Shown here piece by piece: positions 18,779 through 27,955 of a stretch of 64,000 nucleotides of DNA. The DNA comes from Bosea sp. 124 (GTDB lineage: Bacteria > Pseudomonadota > Alphaproteobacteria > Rhizobiales > Beijerinckiaceae): NCBI RefSeq assembly GCF_003046175.1, contig NZ_PZZM01000001.1, positions 1,435,001-1,499,000 of the forward strand. Direction: 5' to 3'. The first letter of the stretch is position 1; every line of letters begins with the position of its first letter. The notes below the pieces were generated by a model. It did no database searches and was not told the origin of the DNA. It was given only the letters and a program-made list of their open reading frames with translations. Position numbers and translations under genes: made by a program.

Positions 18779-18872
18779 CATCGTCCCGGGCGACCGGAGG
18801 GAGACCCAGGACCCATTCCGGAACGGCTCAGGAATGGATCCCGGATCTCCGCTTCGCTGCGTCCGAGATGAC
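18779..18872. repeat. Palindromic intergenic repeat, family B, copy 2
   Basis: About 94 bp between the E2 and E3 genes run from CATCGTCCCGGGCGAC to CCGAGATGAC. The inner stem is GGACCCATTCC paired with GGAATGGATCC with one mismatch. It lies within the bkd operon and is transcribed with it. Confidence 0.65.
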
Positions 18873-18905
18873 CCGGTAAAGGTGATGAGGACAGACACCA
18901 TCGCC

Positions 18906-20231
18906 TCAGACATCGATGAACAGCGTGGCCGGGTTCTCAAGCAACTCCTTGAGCCGCTGCACGAAGACGGCCGCGTCCCAACCGTCGACGACGCGATGGT
19001 CGAAGCTGGAGGACAGGTTCATCATCTTACGCGGGACGAAGGTGGTACCGTCCCAGACCGGACGCACCATCATCTTGTTGACGCCGACGATGGCGACCTC
19101 GGGATGGTTGATGACCGGCGTCGTTGCAATGCCGCCCATCGCGCCAAGCGAGGTGATGGTGATGGTCGAGCCGGTGAGTTCGTCGCGGGTCGCGGTGCCG
19201 TCGCGGGCGCGATCGGCAATGCGGTTGAGTTCAACGGCGCAGCCCCAGATGTCACGCGCCTCGGCATGTTTGACCACCGGCACCATCAGCCCGCCCGGCG
19301 TCTGCGTCGCGATACCGAGATGAATGCCGGCATGCTGGCGCACGATGCCGGCCTCGTCGTCATAGAGCGCGTTCAGGTTGGGCTGCTCGGCCAGCGCCTT
19401 GACCATGGCGCGCATCAGGAACGGCAGCAGCGTCAGCTTCGGCCGCTCGGGCGTCGGCTTCCGGTTCAACGTCGCGCGCAAATCCTCGAGCGGGTTGACA
19501 TTCACCTCCTCGACGATGGTGATGTGCGGGATACGCGCTTTCGACAGCGCCATCTTCTCGGCGATCTTGCGCCTGAGACCGACGATCTTGACCTCGGTGA
19601 CACCGCTCTTCTCGGCAAGGCCGGGCGTGTGGCCCGGCTCCGGGCCGCGAAGCAGGAAGGCGTCGATGTCCTCGTGCAGGATGCGGCTCGCGGGCCCCGT
19701 GCCCGTGACCTGGCGCAGATCGATGCCGGCTTCGCGCGCCTTGAGACGCACCGCCGGCGAGGCCAGCGGCTTGTCGCCAGGCGCACGGCGCGGGGCAGCC
19801 GGTGCCTGAGGCGCCGCCGTCGCGATCGCCCGCGTGGGCTTAGGGACTGTCATGGCGCGGGGCGGCTCGGGGGAAGCCGCGGCCTTGGCCGATTCCGGCA
19901 CGGCGGATTTCGGCGTCTCGGATTTCGACTCGGCCTGCTCTGGCTCCGGCTCGGCCGTATCAGCCGGCGGTTCTTCGGCTCCGGCCTCGCCGGCGATCTT
20001 GAGCTTCACGATCGCCGAACCGATCGCAACCGTGTCGCCAACCTCGGCGCCGATCCAGGTGACCTCGCCGTCGACGGGCGCCGGAATCTCGACCGTCGCC
20101 TTGTCGGTCATCACGGCGGCAAGCAGGTCATCCTCGCGGATGATGTCGCCGACCTTGACGTGCCACTCGACCAGTTCGGCCTCGGCGATGCCTTCGCCGA
20201 CATCGGGAAGCTTGATGATGCGCTCGGCCAT
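18906..20231 (-). CDS. bkdB: Branched-chain 2-oxoacid dehydrogenase E2 (lipoamide acyltransferase)
   Basis: This 441-residue E2 core protein has an N-terminal lipoyl domain (residues 1-78, lipoyl-lysine in [10 protein letters not shown]), an Ala/Pro/Glu-rich linker (about 80-135), a peripheral-subunit-binding domain (about 150-185; [20 protein letters not shown]), and a catalytic acyltransferase domain ending with [12 protein letters not shown], which carries the active His and Asp. It transfers branched-chain acyl groups to CoA. The ATG at 20231 overlaps the E1-beta stop by one base (TGATG), so it is translationally coupled. Confidence 0.93.
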   Translation of the reverse strand: MAERIIKLPDVGEGIAEAELVEWHVKVGDIIREDDLLAAVMTDKATVEIPAPVDGEVTWIGAEVGDTVAIGSAIVKLKIAGEAGAEEPPADTAEPEPEQAESKSETPKSAVPESAKAAASPEPPRAMTVPKPTRAIATAAPQAPAAPRRAPGDKPLASPAVRLKAREAGIDLRQVTGTGPASRILHEDIDAFLLRGPEPGHTPGLAEKSGVTEVKIVGLRRKIAEKMALSKARIPHITIVEEVNVNPLEDLRATLNRKPTPERPKLTLLPFLMRAMVKALAEQPNLNALYDDEAGIVRQHAGIHLGIATQTPGGLMVPVVKHAEARDIWGCAVELNRIADRARDGTATRDELTGSTITITSLGAMGGIATTPVINHPEVAIVGVNKMMVRPVWDGTTFVPRKMMNLSSSFDHRVVDGWDAAVFVQRLKELLENPATLFIDV

Positions 20232-21247
20232 CAGCGGCTCTCCATGATCTCGGCAAGCGCCTGGCCGACGCGGGCCGGGCCGGGGAAATAGGCCCACTCC
20301 TGGGCATGGGGATAAGGCGTATCCCAGCCTGCGACACGCCGGACCGGCGCCTCGAGATGATAGAAGCAGGTCTCCTGAACGAGCGCGGCCAGCTCGGCGC
20401 CAAAACCCGACGTCAGCGTCGCCTCGTGCAGCACCATGCAGCGCCCGGTCTTGGCGACGGAGGCGGTGATCGTGTCGAGGTCGAGCGGAACGAGGCTGCG
20501 CAGATCGATCACTTCGGCGTCAATGCCGGTCTCCTGCGCCACGGCCTCGGCGACATGCACCATGGTGCCATAGGTGACGATGGTGCAGGCCGAACCCTCG
20601 CGTCGGATCGCGGCCTTGCCGAGCGGCAGCGCGAAATGGCCATCGGGCACCTCGCCGAGCTCATGCTTCGACCAGGGCGTCACCGGCCGGTCGTGATGGC
20701 CGTCGAAGGGACCATTATAGAGGCGCTTGGGCTCCAGGAAGATCACAGGGTCCGGATCCTCGATCGCGGCGATCAGCAGCCCCTTGGCGTCGTAGGGGTT
20801 GGAGGGCACCACGGTCTTCAGCCCCGAGACGTGGGTGAAGAGGGCCTCGGGGCTCTGGCTGTGGGTCTGGCCGCCGAAGATGCCGCCGCCGGTCGGCATG
20901 CGGATCACGATCGGGCAGGTGAAGTCGCCATTCGAGCGATAGCGCAGCCGGGCGGCCTCGGAGACGATCTGGTCATAGGCCGGATACATGTAGTCGGCGA
21001 ACTGGATCTCGATGCAGGGCCGCAGGCCATAGGCAGCCATGCCGATCGCCGTGCCGACGATGCCGGCCTCGCTGATCGGTGCGTCGAAACAGCGGTTGAC
21101 GCCGTATTTCTGCTGCAGCCCATGGGTGCAGCGGAAGACGCCGCCGAAAAAGCCCACATCCTCGCCATAGACCACGACATTCTCGTCGCGCCCCATCGAG
21201 ACGTCCATGGCGGAGCGGATCGCCTCGATCATCGTCATGCGTGGCAT
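20231..21247 (-). CDS. bkdA2: Branched-chain 2-oxoacid dehydrogenase E1 beta subunit
   Basis: This 338-residue transketolase-like beta subunit contains the pyrimidine-binding motif [11 protein letters not shown] (about residues 28-38), the alternating-site segment [39 protein letters not shown] and a C-terminal transketolase C domain. The ATG at 21247 has GGAGG at 9 nt. Longer in-frame readings run into the palindromic repeat upstream and are not real. It pairs with the E1 alpha product encoded 163 bp upstream. Confidence 0.93.
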   Translation of the reverse strand: MPRMTMIEAIRSAMDVSMGRDENVVVYGEDVGFFGGVFRCTHGLQQKYGVNRCFDAPISEAGIVGTAIGMAAYGLRPCIEIQFADYMYPAYDQIVSEAARLRYRSNGDFTCPIVIRMPTGGGIFGGQTHSQSPEALFTHVSGLKTVVPSNPYDAKGLLIAAIEDPDPVIFLEPKRLYNGPFDGHHDRPVTPWSKHELGEVPDGHFALPLGKAAIRREGSACTIVTYGTMVHVAEAVAQETGIDAEVIDLRSLVPLDLDTITASVAKTGRCMVLHEATLTSGFGAELAALVQETCFYHLEAPVRRVAGWDTPYPHAQEWAYFPGPARVGQALAEIMESR

Positions 21248-21286
21248 GGTCAGCGGCCTCCGAAAAAGAGAGGGGCGGACCACATC

Positions 21287-21377
21287 GTCATGGTCGGGCT
21301 TGTCCCGACCATCCACGTCTTCCTCTGGCGAGGGCCGTGTTCAAGACATGGGTGCTCGCCACAAGGGCGAGCATGAC
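21287..21377. repeat. Palindromic intergenic repeat, family A, copy 1
   Basis: A 91-bp element begins GTCATGGTCGGGCTTGTCCC and ends GGGCGAGCATGAC. It contains two local hairpins (GGTCGGG/CCCGACC with loop CTTGT; GCTCGCC/GGCGAGC with loop ACAAG) and terminal GTCATG/CATGAC repeats. It lies between the two E1 genes. Copies 2 and 3 are at 42948 and 56487. Confidence 0.8.
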
Positions 21378-21410
21378 GGCGGAGGTTCATGTGCCAGGAA
21401 GCCATGCGTC

Positions 21411-22661
<1,251 letters not shown>

Positions 22662-22818
22662 CTACAGGCATCGCCCTGGCTCCCCAGCATTCCGCCGTCC
22701 GCCCCGGACAGCAAGCCGTATCGTCGTCACGGGGCCCGGTTCCGCGCCATGCCGAGCGGCAGGGCCGGCCCGTCCCTCTTGCCGTCAGGCTAGCCCGACC
22801 CTGAAAAAGAGTTCTCTC

Positions 22819-22858
22819 GAAATTGGTTGCGGAAGGAACCGACAACGGAAATAATTTC
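22819..22858. promoter_or_regulatory. AT-rich dyads in the bkdA1-bkdR divergent promoter, candidate Lrp-family sites
   Basis: Within the 247-bp divergent region an AT-rich stretch carries GAAATT (22819-22824) paired with AATTTC (22853-22858) and, offset inside it, GGTT-N8-AACC. It lies 33-72 bp upstream of the bkdR GTG. Lrp-family proteins bind loosely defined, repeated AT-rich dyads, so BkdR is the natural candidate. The rest of the gap (22644-22818) shows nothing clear. Confidence 0.35.
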
Positions 22859-22890
22859 TGCCCCATGACAATTTAACAGGATGATTTGCC

Positions 22891-23391
22891 GTGATATCGC
22901 GAAGCAGACGAGGAGACGAGCCCGATCAGACCGATCTGCGGATTCTCTCCGCCCTGCAGGAAGACGGCCGGCTGACCACCAATGCGCTGGCGGAGAAGGT
23001 CGGGCTGTCACCCTCGCCGTGCTGGACGCGGGTGAAGCGGCTGGAGGAAAGCGGCGCGATCGAAAAATATGTCGCCGTGCTCGACCAGAAGGTGCTCGGC
23101 TTCAACAATGTCGTCTTCGTCGAGATCACCCTCGACAAGCATGACGACAAGATCCTCGACCATTTCGGCGAGGCGCTGACGCGCATCCCCGAGGTGGTCG
23201 AGGCCTATCTGGTCACCGGCGAATACGACTATCTCGTCAAGGTCGTGGTCAGCGGCACCGACCATTACGAGCGCTTCCTGCGCGAGATGCTCTACCGCAT
23301 CCCCGGCATCCGCCAGACCCGCACGACCTTCGGCCTCAGGACGCTGAAACGGGCGATCTCGATCGACCCGCTGAAGATGCCGAAGCCTTGA
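22891..23391 (+). CDS. bkdR: Lrp/AsnC-family regulator of the bkd operon
   Basis: This 166-residue feast/famine regulator has an N-terminal helix-turn-helix (DQTDLRILSALQEDGRL and NALAEKVGLSPSPCWTRVKRL, residues about 12-52) and a C-terminal RAM/AsnC ligand domain with VVEAYLVTGEYDYLVKV. The start is GTG at 22891 with AGGA at 9 nt. It is divergent from bkdA1, exactly as in Pseudomonas, where BkdR activates bkd in response to branched-chain amino acids. It probably also controls its own gene. Confidence 0.9.
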   Translation: MISRSRRGDEPDQTDLRILSALQEDGRLTTNALAEKVGLSPSPCWTRVKRLEESGAIEKYVAVLDQKVLGFNNVVFVEITLDKHDDKILDHFGEALTRIPEVVEAYLVTGEYDYLVKVVVSGTDHYERFLREMLYRIPGIRQTRTTFGLRTLKRAISIDPLKMPKP

Positions 23392-23419
23392 GGGTTTTGT
23401 CGCAGTGACGAAGCGCGCC

Positions 23420-23532
23420 GTCGTCCCGGGCGTAGCGTAGCGAAGACCCGGGACCCATTCCGGAACCTCTATCGGAAAGCCTCCGGCATGGCTCCCGTAT
23501 CAGCGCCGCTGACGCGGCTTGTCCGGGACGAC
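23420..23532. repeat. Palindromic intergenic repeat, family B, copy 3
   Basis: A 113-bp element has perfect 10-bp ends (GTCGTCCCGG and CCGGGACGAC) and an inner CGGGACCCATTCCGGAA segment shared with copy 2. It fills most of the 157-bp gap between the convergent ends of bkdR and the PhnN-fusion gene, where it could act as a bidirectional 3'-end structure. Confidence 0.7.
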
Positions 23533-23548
23533 CGGTCCCTTTGATTGC

Positions 23549-25624
23549 TCAGTCGAGCAACGCGGCCTCGCCAGCCAGCACAAAACCATCGTCCTGCGCC
23601 GCCATCGCGACAGCCGCCTCGAGCTCCGGCCCGGCCGAGGCGTGGATGATGAAGAGCGCCTCGCCTGCCGTCACGTCGTCGCCAACGCGGCGCAGCAGGT
23701 CGATGCCGGCGCCCTTGTCGAAGGGCGCCCCGGCGCGTCGCGCGATACCGGCGATGCACCAGCCGTCGATCTCGCCGATGCGGCCGGGCCGAAGCGCCTT
23801 CACCGTATGGGTCAGAGCGGCCGGCTTCGGCACGATCTCCCGCCGCCCCTGCGCGGCGACGATTGCGTCCAACGCCATGCGCGCCGCGCCCGAATCCAGG
23901 AGTTCGGCAGCGCGCGCCCGGCCGCGTTCTGGCGTCGCGACGGCGGGGTCCCAGGACAGGATGCGCCCGGCAAAGGCAAGCGCCTTCTCACGCAGGTCGG
24001 CGGGGGCCTCAGGCTGGCCTTCCAGCACCCAGAGCACGTCGCGGACCTCGAGCGCCGGGCCGATGCCGCGCCCGATCGGACCGGCGCCGCAGGTCGCGAC
24101 GGCCTCGACATGCAGGCCGACCGAGCTCCCGACCGTCTCGAACAGGCGGCCCAACTCTTCGGCTTCGGCCTGGCTGCGCAGCTTCGCCCGCCGGCCGTAG
24201 GGCAGATCGACGGCGACATGGGTCGAGCCCGCCGTCAGCTTCTTCGAGATGATCGAAGCCACCGACCAGCGATTGGAATCGATGCCCAGCGGGCGCGTGA
24301 TCGCGTTCATCACATCGTCCACGGCGGAGTGGTTGAGACGCCCGTTCCAGGCGATGCAAGCGCGGGCCTCTGCAACCGTGCGGCGGACATCGTCGACCGT
24401 GAGATCGACCTTCGCCAGAACCTCCATCGCATCGGCAGTGCCGGCGGCCGAGGTGATCGCACGCGACGAGGTCTTGGGCATGGCGAGGCCATGGGCCGCG
24501 ACGATCGGCGCCACGATCAGCGTGATCCGGCTGCCGGGAATGCCGCCCATCGAATGCTTGTCGACGACGATCGGCTCGTTCCAGCGCAGGGGCGTCGAGA
24601 AGGAAGCGCGGACGCTGGCCAACGCGCCAACCTCGGCATCGCTCAGCGAACGCGTGGCGGCAACGAGAAACGCCGAGATTTCGCCTTCGGGGTAGCGCCC
24701 CTCGACGATGTCGCGCAGCAGCATGGCGTATTCGGACGCGCCGAGCTCATGGCCTTGAATCTTGGCGCGAAGCGCATCGCGGCTGTGCTGCGGCGGGGTG
24801 CGCGTCAGCGTGATCTCGCTGTTTTCCGGCAGGCCGAGTTGCGCGAAGGCCTCGCGCGACAGGCCGATCTCGTCCGGCGCCAGCAGCCAGCCCGGCTCGA
24901 CGACATTGACGCGGGCGCGGATGCTGCGGCGCTGCCCGCTCGCATCGGCCTGTCCGGCCACGTCGACCTTGCCCGGCCCGTCGAAGTCCTCGACGCCGAG
25001 CATGCTGTCGCGCGGCAGATAGGCGATGTTGTCGCGCCAGGCGTCGATCGACACGGGCTTCAGCGCGAGCCGGCGCGTGGCGGCGTCGATCGCAGCGAGG
25101 AAATGCTCGATGCCCTCCTCGATCGCGCCGTTGTTCTCGACGACCAGCGTCTCGATCCCGGCCGGCAGTTGCGGCGGCCGGCGCGCCAACCTTGCCGCGA
25201 TGTCGTCCGCCGTCTCGCGACCGCGCGAGGCCAGCCGGGCGGCAAGGATTTCGGGCGAGGCGGTCACGTTGATGATGATCAGGCGCGGGACCGCGCCGGC
25301 CAGCGTCTCCAGCACGCCGCGCGAGCCATTGGCGACGATGTGCCGGCCCGCCACCAGTTCATCGCGCAGCGAGGCCCGCAGGCCGTAATGCAGGCCATGG
25401 GCGTTCCAGGAGACGAGCAGCCCGCCGGAGGCGGCGAGCGCTGCGAAACCCTGATCGTCGATCGCCTCGTGATCCTCGCCACCGGCATCGGCCGGCCTGG
25501 TGATCAGGCGCCGGGCAAAGCCGAAGCGACCGCCATCGGCCAGCGCCTTGCGGGCGCCGTCCATCAGCGTGTCCTTGCCGGCGCCGCTCGGGCCGACGAC
25601 GACGAAGAGGATGCCTGGCCGCAT
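23549..25624 (-). CDS. Fusion protein: PhnN-like ribose-1,5-bisphosphokinase + thymidine/AMP-phosphorylase-like domain
   Basis: This 691-residue two-enzyme polypeptide has a PhnN-type kinase at residues 1-185: Walker A GPSGAGKDT (11-19), the RRLITRPAD segment, and HGLHYG. This family makes PRPP from ribose 1,5-bisphosphate and ATP. From about residue 190 it is a type-2 thymidine-phosphorylase-like protein: an N-terminal barrel-like region, then DKHSMGGIPGSR (phosphate binding), TSSRAITSAAGTADAMEVL and a C-terminal pyrimidine-phosphorylase domain. Archaeal AMP phosphorylases of this superfamily release ribose 1,5-bisphosphate. It starts 15 nt after nadC. No phosphonate genes are nearby. The reading frame is continuous and both halves are full length, so this is a true fusion rather than a sequencing join. 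Confidence 0.88.
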   Translation of the reverse strand: MRPGILFVVVGPSGAGKDTLMDGARKALADGGRFGFARRLITRPADAGGEDHEAIDDQGFAALAASGGLLVSWNAHGLHYGLRASLRDELVAGRHIVANGSRGVLETLAGAVPRLIIINVTASPEILAARLASRGRETADDIAARLARRPPQLPAGIETLVVENNGAIEEGIEHFLAAIDAATRRLALKPVSIDAWRDNIAYLPRDSMLGVEDFDGPGKVDVAGQADASGQRRSIRARVNVVEPGWLLAPDEIGLSREAFAQLGLPENSEITLTRTPPQHSRDALRAKIQGHELGASEYAMLLRDIVEGRYPEGEISAFLVAATRSLSDAEVGALASVRASFSTPLRWNEPIVVDKHSMGGIPGSRITLIVAPIVAAHGLAMPKTSSRAITSAAGTADAMEVLAKVDLTVDDVRRTVAEARACIAWNGRLNHSAVDDVMNAITRPLGIDSNRWSVASIISKKLTAGSTHVAVDLPYGRRAKLRSQAEAEELGRLFETVGSSVGLHVEAVATCGAGPIGRGIGPALEVRDVLWVLEGQPEAPADLREKALAFAGRILSWDPAVATPERGRARAAELLDSGAARMALDAIVAAQGRREIVPKPAALTHTVKALRPGRIGEIDGWCIAGIARRAGAPFDKGAGIDLLRRVGDDVTAGEALFIIHASAGPELEAAVAMAAQDDGFVLAGEAALLD

Positions 25625-25639
25625 GGTTCCGGTGTTGCC

Positions 25640-26473
25640 TCAGGCCTCGTCGAGCCCGATGTCGACGGCGGGCGCCGACTGGGTGATCTTGCTGGTCGAG
25701 ATATAGTCGACGCCGGTCTCGGCGATGGCGCGGATGGTCTCGTAGCGAATACCGCCCGAGGCCTCGACCTTGGCGCGGCCCGCGACATAGGCCACCGCCT
25801 CCTTCATCTCCGGCACCGGCATGTTGTCGAGCATGATGACGTCGGCGCCGGCCGCGACCGCATCGCGGACCTGCTCCATCCGGTCGCATTCGACCTCGAT
25901 TTTGGTCAGCACCGGCAGCCTTTTGCGGGCGCGCTCGACTGCCTGGGCGATGCCGCCGCAGACCGCGATGTGGTTGTCCTTGATCATCACGCCGTTATCG
26001 AGGCCGAGGCGGTGGTTGAGGCCGCCACCGCAGGCGACCGCATGCTTCTCCAGCATGCGCAGGCCGGGCGTGGTCTTGCGGGTGTCGATCAGACGCGCCG
26101 AGGTGCCCTTGATAATGTCGACATAGCGCGCCGTCTCGGTCGCGATGCCGGACAGGCGCTGCACGATGTTCAGTGCCGTGCGCTCGGCGGTCAGAATGCC
26201 CTGCGCCGGCCCCTCGACCAGGATCAGGGTCGCGCCCTTCTCGACGCGGTCGCCATCGGCAGCCTCGACCTTGACCGACAGCGCCGGCTCGTAGCGCCGG
26301 AACACGGCGGCGGCGACATCGATCCCCGCCAGCACCATCGGCTCGCGGGCATTCATCCGGAAGCAGCCCGTCTCGGTCGGCTCGATCATGAGCTGGACGG
26401 TCAGGTCGCAGGAGCCGATGTCCTCCCTCAGCCAGAGGTCGATCAGCCGCTCGGTCGCGAAACGATCATACAT
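25640..26473 (-). CDS. nadC: Nicotinate-nucleotide pyrophosphorylase (carboxylating), quinolinate phosphoribosyltransferase
   Basis: This 277-residue type II phosphoribosyltransferase converts quinolinate and PRPP to nicotinate mononucleotide, CO2 and PPi. Family segments are ERTALNIVQRLSGIAT, DTRKTTPGLRMLEKHAV, GGGLNHRLGLDNGVMIKDNH and the C-terminal VEASGGI and GVDYISTSKIT. The order is N-terminal open-faced sandwich followed by a barrel. nadA and nadB are not adjacent, as they would be in a de novo nad operon. Instead it is coupled to a gene predicted to make PRPP. A ModD-like role is a weaker alternative. Confidence 0.9.
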   Translation of the reverse strand: MYDRFATERLIDLWLREDIGSCDLTVQLMIEPTETGCFRMNAREPMVLAGIDVAAAVFRRYEPALSVKVEAADGDRVEKGATLILVEGPAQGILTAERTALNIVQRLSGIATETARYVDIIKGTSARLIDTRKTTPGLRMLEKHAVACGGGLNHRLGLDNGVMIKDNHIAVCGGIAQAVERARKRLPVLTKIEVECDRMEQVRDAVAAGADVIMLDNMPVPEMKEAVAYVAGRAKVEASGGIRYETIRAIAETGVDYISTSKITQSAPAVDIGLDEA

Positions 26474-26948
26474 GCTTCAGCCCCTGACACGCGCTCCCGC
26501 AGCCTTGGCGCGGGCTTCGCCAGGGAGAGCGAATAGCATGGACGGCCCGATTTGATTACCGTTTGTGTACCAACGATGCGGAGAGCGCTGCAGACTGTCA
26601 AGCAAGGAATAGATCAGGGGGCCGCCGTTTTCGGGCTGACAGTGCAACCATGCCTAAATCCGGGCCAAACCCATGGTTGCAGCGCTTATTTCGCAAGCAA
26701 TTGCTGCACTGCAAGCGGTCAGATTGAGCGAAGACCAGCATTGACAAGCCATATGCATACCAACAAACTTCGCCTCGTGCTGCGCAGGGCTTTGCCTGAC
26801 AAACAAGACATGCACGCGACGAAGCGGCTTGAAGCCGCCGGGGATAGACAGCTACGGCAGATCGTCGGGCGCAGGTTGCGACCGACGAAGTATGGGTTTG
26901 CGGCCCGTCATGCGGGCCATCTCTCGACACAGGCCTGGGAGGGCAATC
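26474..26948. other. 475-bp divergent intergenic region between nadC and the TRAP transporter
   Basis: This region is lower in GC than its surroundings and has no credible gene. It holds a perfect 10-bp inverted repeat (26643-26681), the 10-bp palindrome AGCAATTGCT (26696-26705) and a perfect -35 hexamer TTGACA near 26740 pointing toward the TRAP genes, without a clear -10. It should contain both divergent promoters and operator(s) for an unlinked regulator. Confidence 0.6.
26643..26681. promoter_or_regulatory. Perfect 10-bp inverted repeat upstream of nadC
   Basis: TGCAACCATG (26643-26652) and CATGGTTGCA (26672-26681) are exact reverse complements with a 19-nt spacer. The repeat lies 170 bp upstream of nadC and 268 bp upstream of the TAXI gene. 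It may be a dimeric operator or a transcript hairpin; there is no T-run, so it is not an intrinsic terminator. Confidence 0.5.
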
Positions 26949-27932
26949 ATGAAGAGACTGGCTATCGCGTCCATCGTGGCGGCATCGCTCGGACTCTGCG
27001 CAGGCCTCAGCCTGGCGCAGACCGCTCCGACCAAGAAGATCACCCTGACCGGCGGCTCGGTCGGCGGCGCCTGGAGCGCCATCGGCAATGCGATCGGCGA
27101 GACGATCCGGCGTGAATCGCCCGGCGCCGCCTTCGGCTACGAGCCCGGCCGCGAGGCCGCCAATATCCAGCTCGTCTCGACCGGCAAGGTCGAACTCGGC
27201 ATCGCCCATGCCCAGCTCATCAAGCGGGCGCAGGCGGGCGAAGATCCGTTCAAGGCGCCCGTCACCAACCTCAAGGCCATCGCGCTGATCGATCCGCAGG
27301 CCGCGGTGCAGATCCTCGTCCGCGAGGATTCCGGCATCGACAGCTTCGAGAGCATCCTGGCCGCCAAGAAGCCGGTGCGCATCGCGCTCAACCAGCGTGG
27401 CACGCTGATGGCGGTGACCGGCGAGGAGGTCTTCAAGGTCTATGGCATCACCGCCAAGGACATCGAGGGCTGGGGCGGGCGCATCCAACATGTCGACTAC
27501 AATGCCGGCCTGGAGATGATGAAGAACGGCCAGGTCGACATCATCATCAACATGCTCGCCTTTCCCTCCGGCCAGATCAACAGCGCGACCCGCGAGATGA
27601 AGGTCAAGATGCTGGGCATCAGCCCGGAGGCGACCGCCAAGCTCGGCGCCCAGCTCGGCACCGCGGCGATCACGGTTCCAGCCGGCACCTATCCGTTCCA
27701 GCCGCAGGCGATCCCAACCGTCACCGGCAGCGTCGTGCTATTCGCGGCCAGCGAGATGAAGAACGAGGATGCGGCGGCGATCGTCGAGGGGATGCTGAAG
27801 AACTTCGACTATCTCAAGCAGGCCCATGCCACGATGGCGCGCCTCGAGCCCGTCAACCTCACCCAGACCGCGCCGCTAGCGCTCCATCCGGGCGCGGAGA
27901 TGGCCTATCGGAAGGCCGGCCTGATCAAGTGA
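26949..27932 (+). CDS. TAXI-family TRAP transporter solute-binding protein
   Basis: This 327-residue periplasmic receptor of the TAXI class has a signal peptide (KRLAIASIVAASLGLCAGL, cleavage at LSLAQ near residue 24). The mature start KKITLTGGSVGGAWSAIGNAIGE is the family's first strand and loop, and LVSTGKVELGIAHAQ is also typical. The ATG at 26949 has GGGAGG at 6 nt. It feeds the fused TRAP permease 23 nt downstream. TAXI receptors bind organic acids or glutamate-like ligands; the ligand is not readable here. Confidence 0.9.
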   Translation: MKRLAIASIVAASLGLCAGLSLAQTAPTKKITLTGGSVGGAWSAIGNAIGETIRRESPGAAFGYEPGREAANIQLVSTGKVELGIAHAQLIKRAQAGEDPFKAPVTNLKAIALIDPQAAVQILVREDSGIDSFESILAAKKPVRIALNQRGTLMAVTGEEVFKVYGITAKDIEGWGGRIQHVDYNAGLEMMKNGQVDIIINMLAFPSGQINSATREMKVKMLGISPEATAKLGAQLGTAAITVPAGTYPFQPQAIPTVTGSVVLFAASEMKNEDAAAIVEGMLKNFDYLKQAHATMARLEPVNLTQTAPLALHPGAEMAYRKAGLIK

Positions 27933-27955
27933 AAGGTGCCGTGCGGAGCTGATCG

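Noticed and set aside
23549..25624. Two separate genes (phnN and a phosphorylase gene) joined by a frame error
   Set aside because: The frame is continuous, no ribosome site or start with family N-terminus is seen near the domain boundary, and both domains are complete.
23519..26536. A 1005-codon open frame on the plus strand opposite nadC and the PhnN fusion
   Set aside because: It mirrors the minus-strand genes, its translation is rich in Arg, His, Asp and Ala with no family motif, and such antisense frames are expected in very GC-rich coding DNA.
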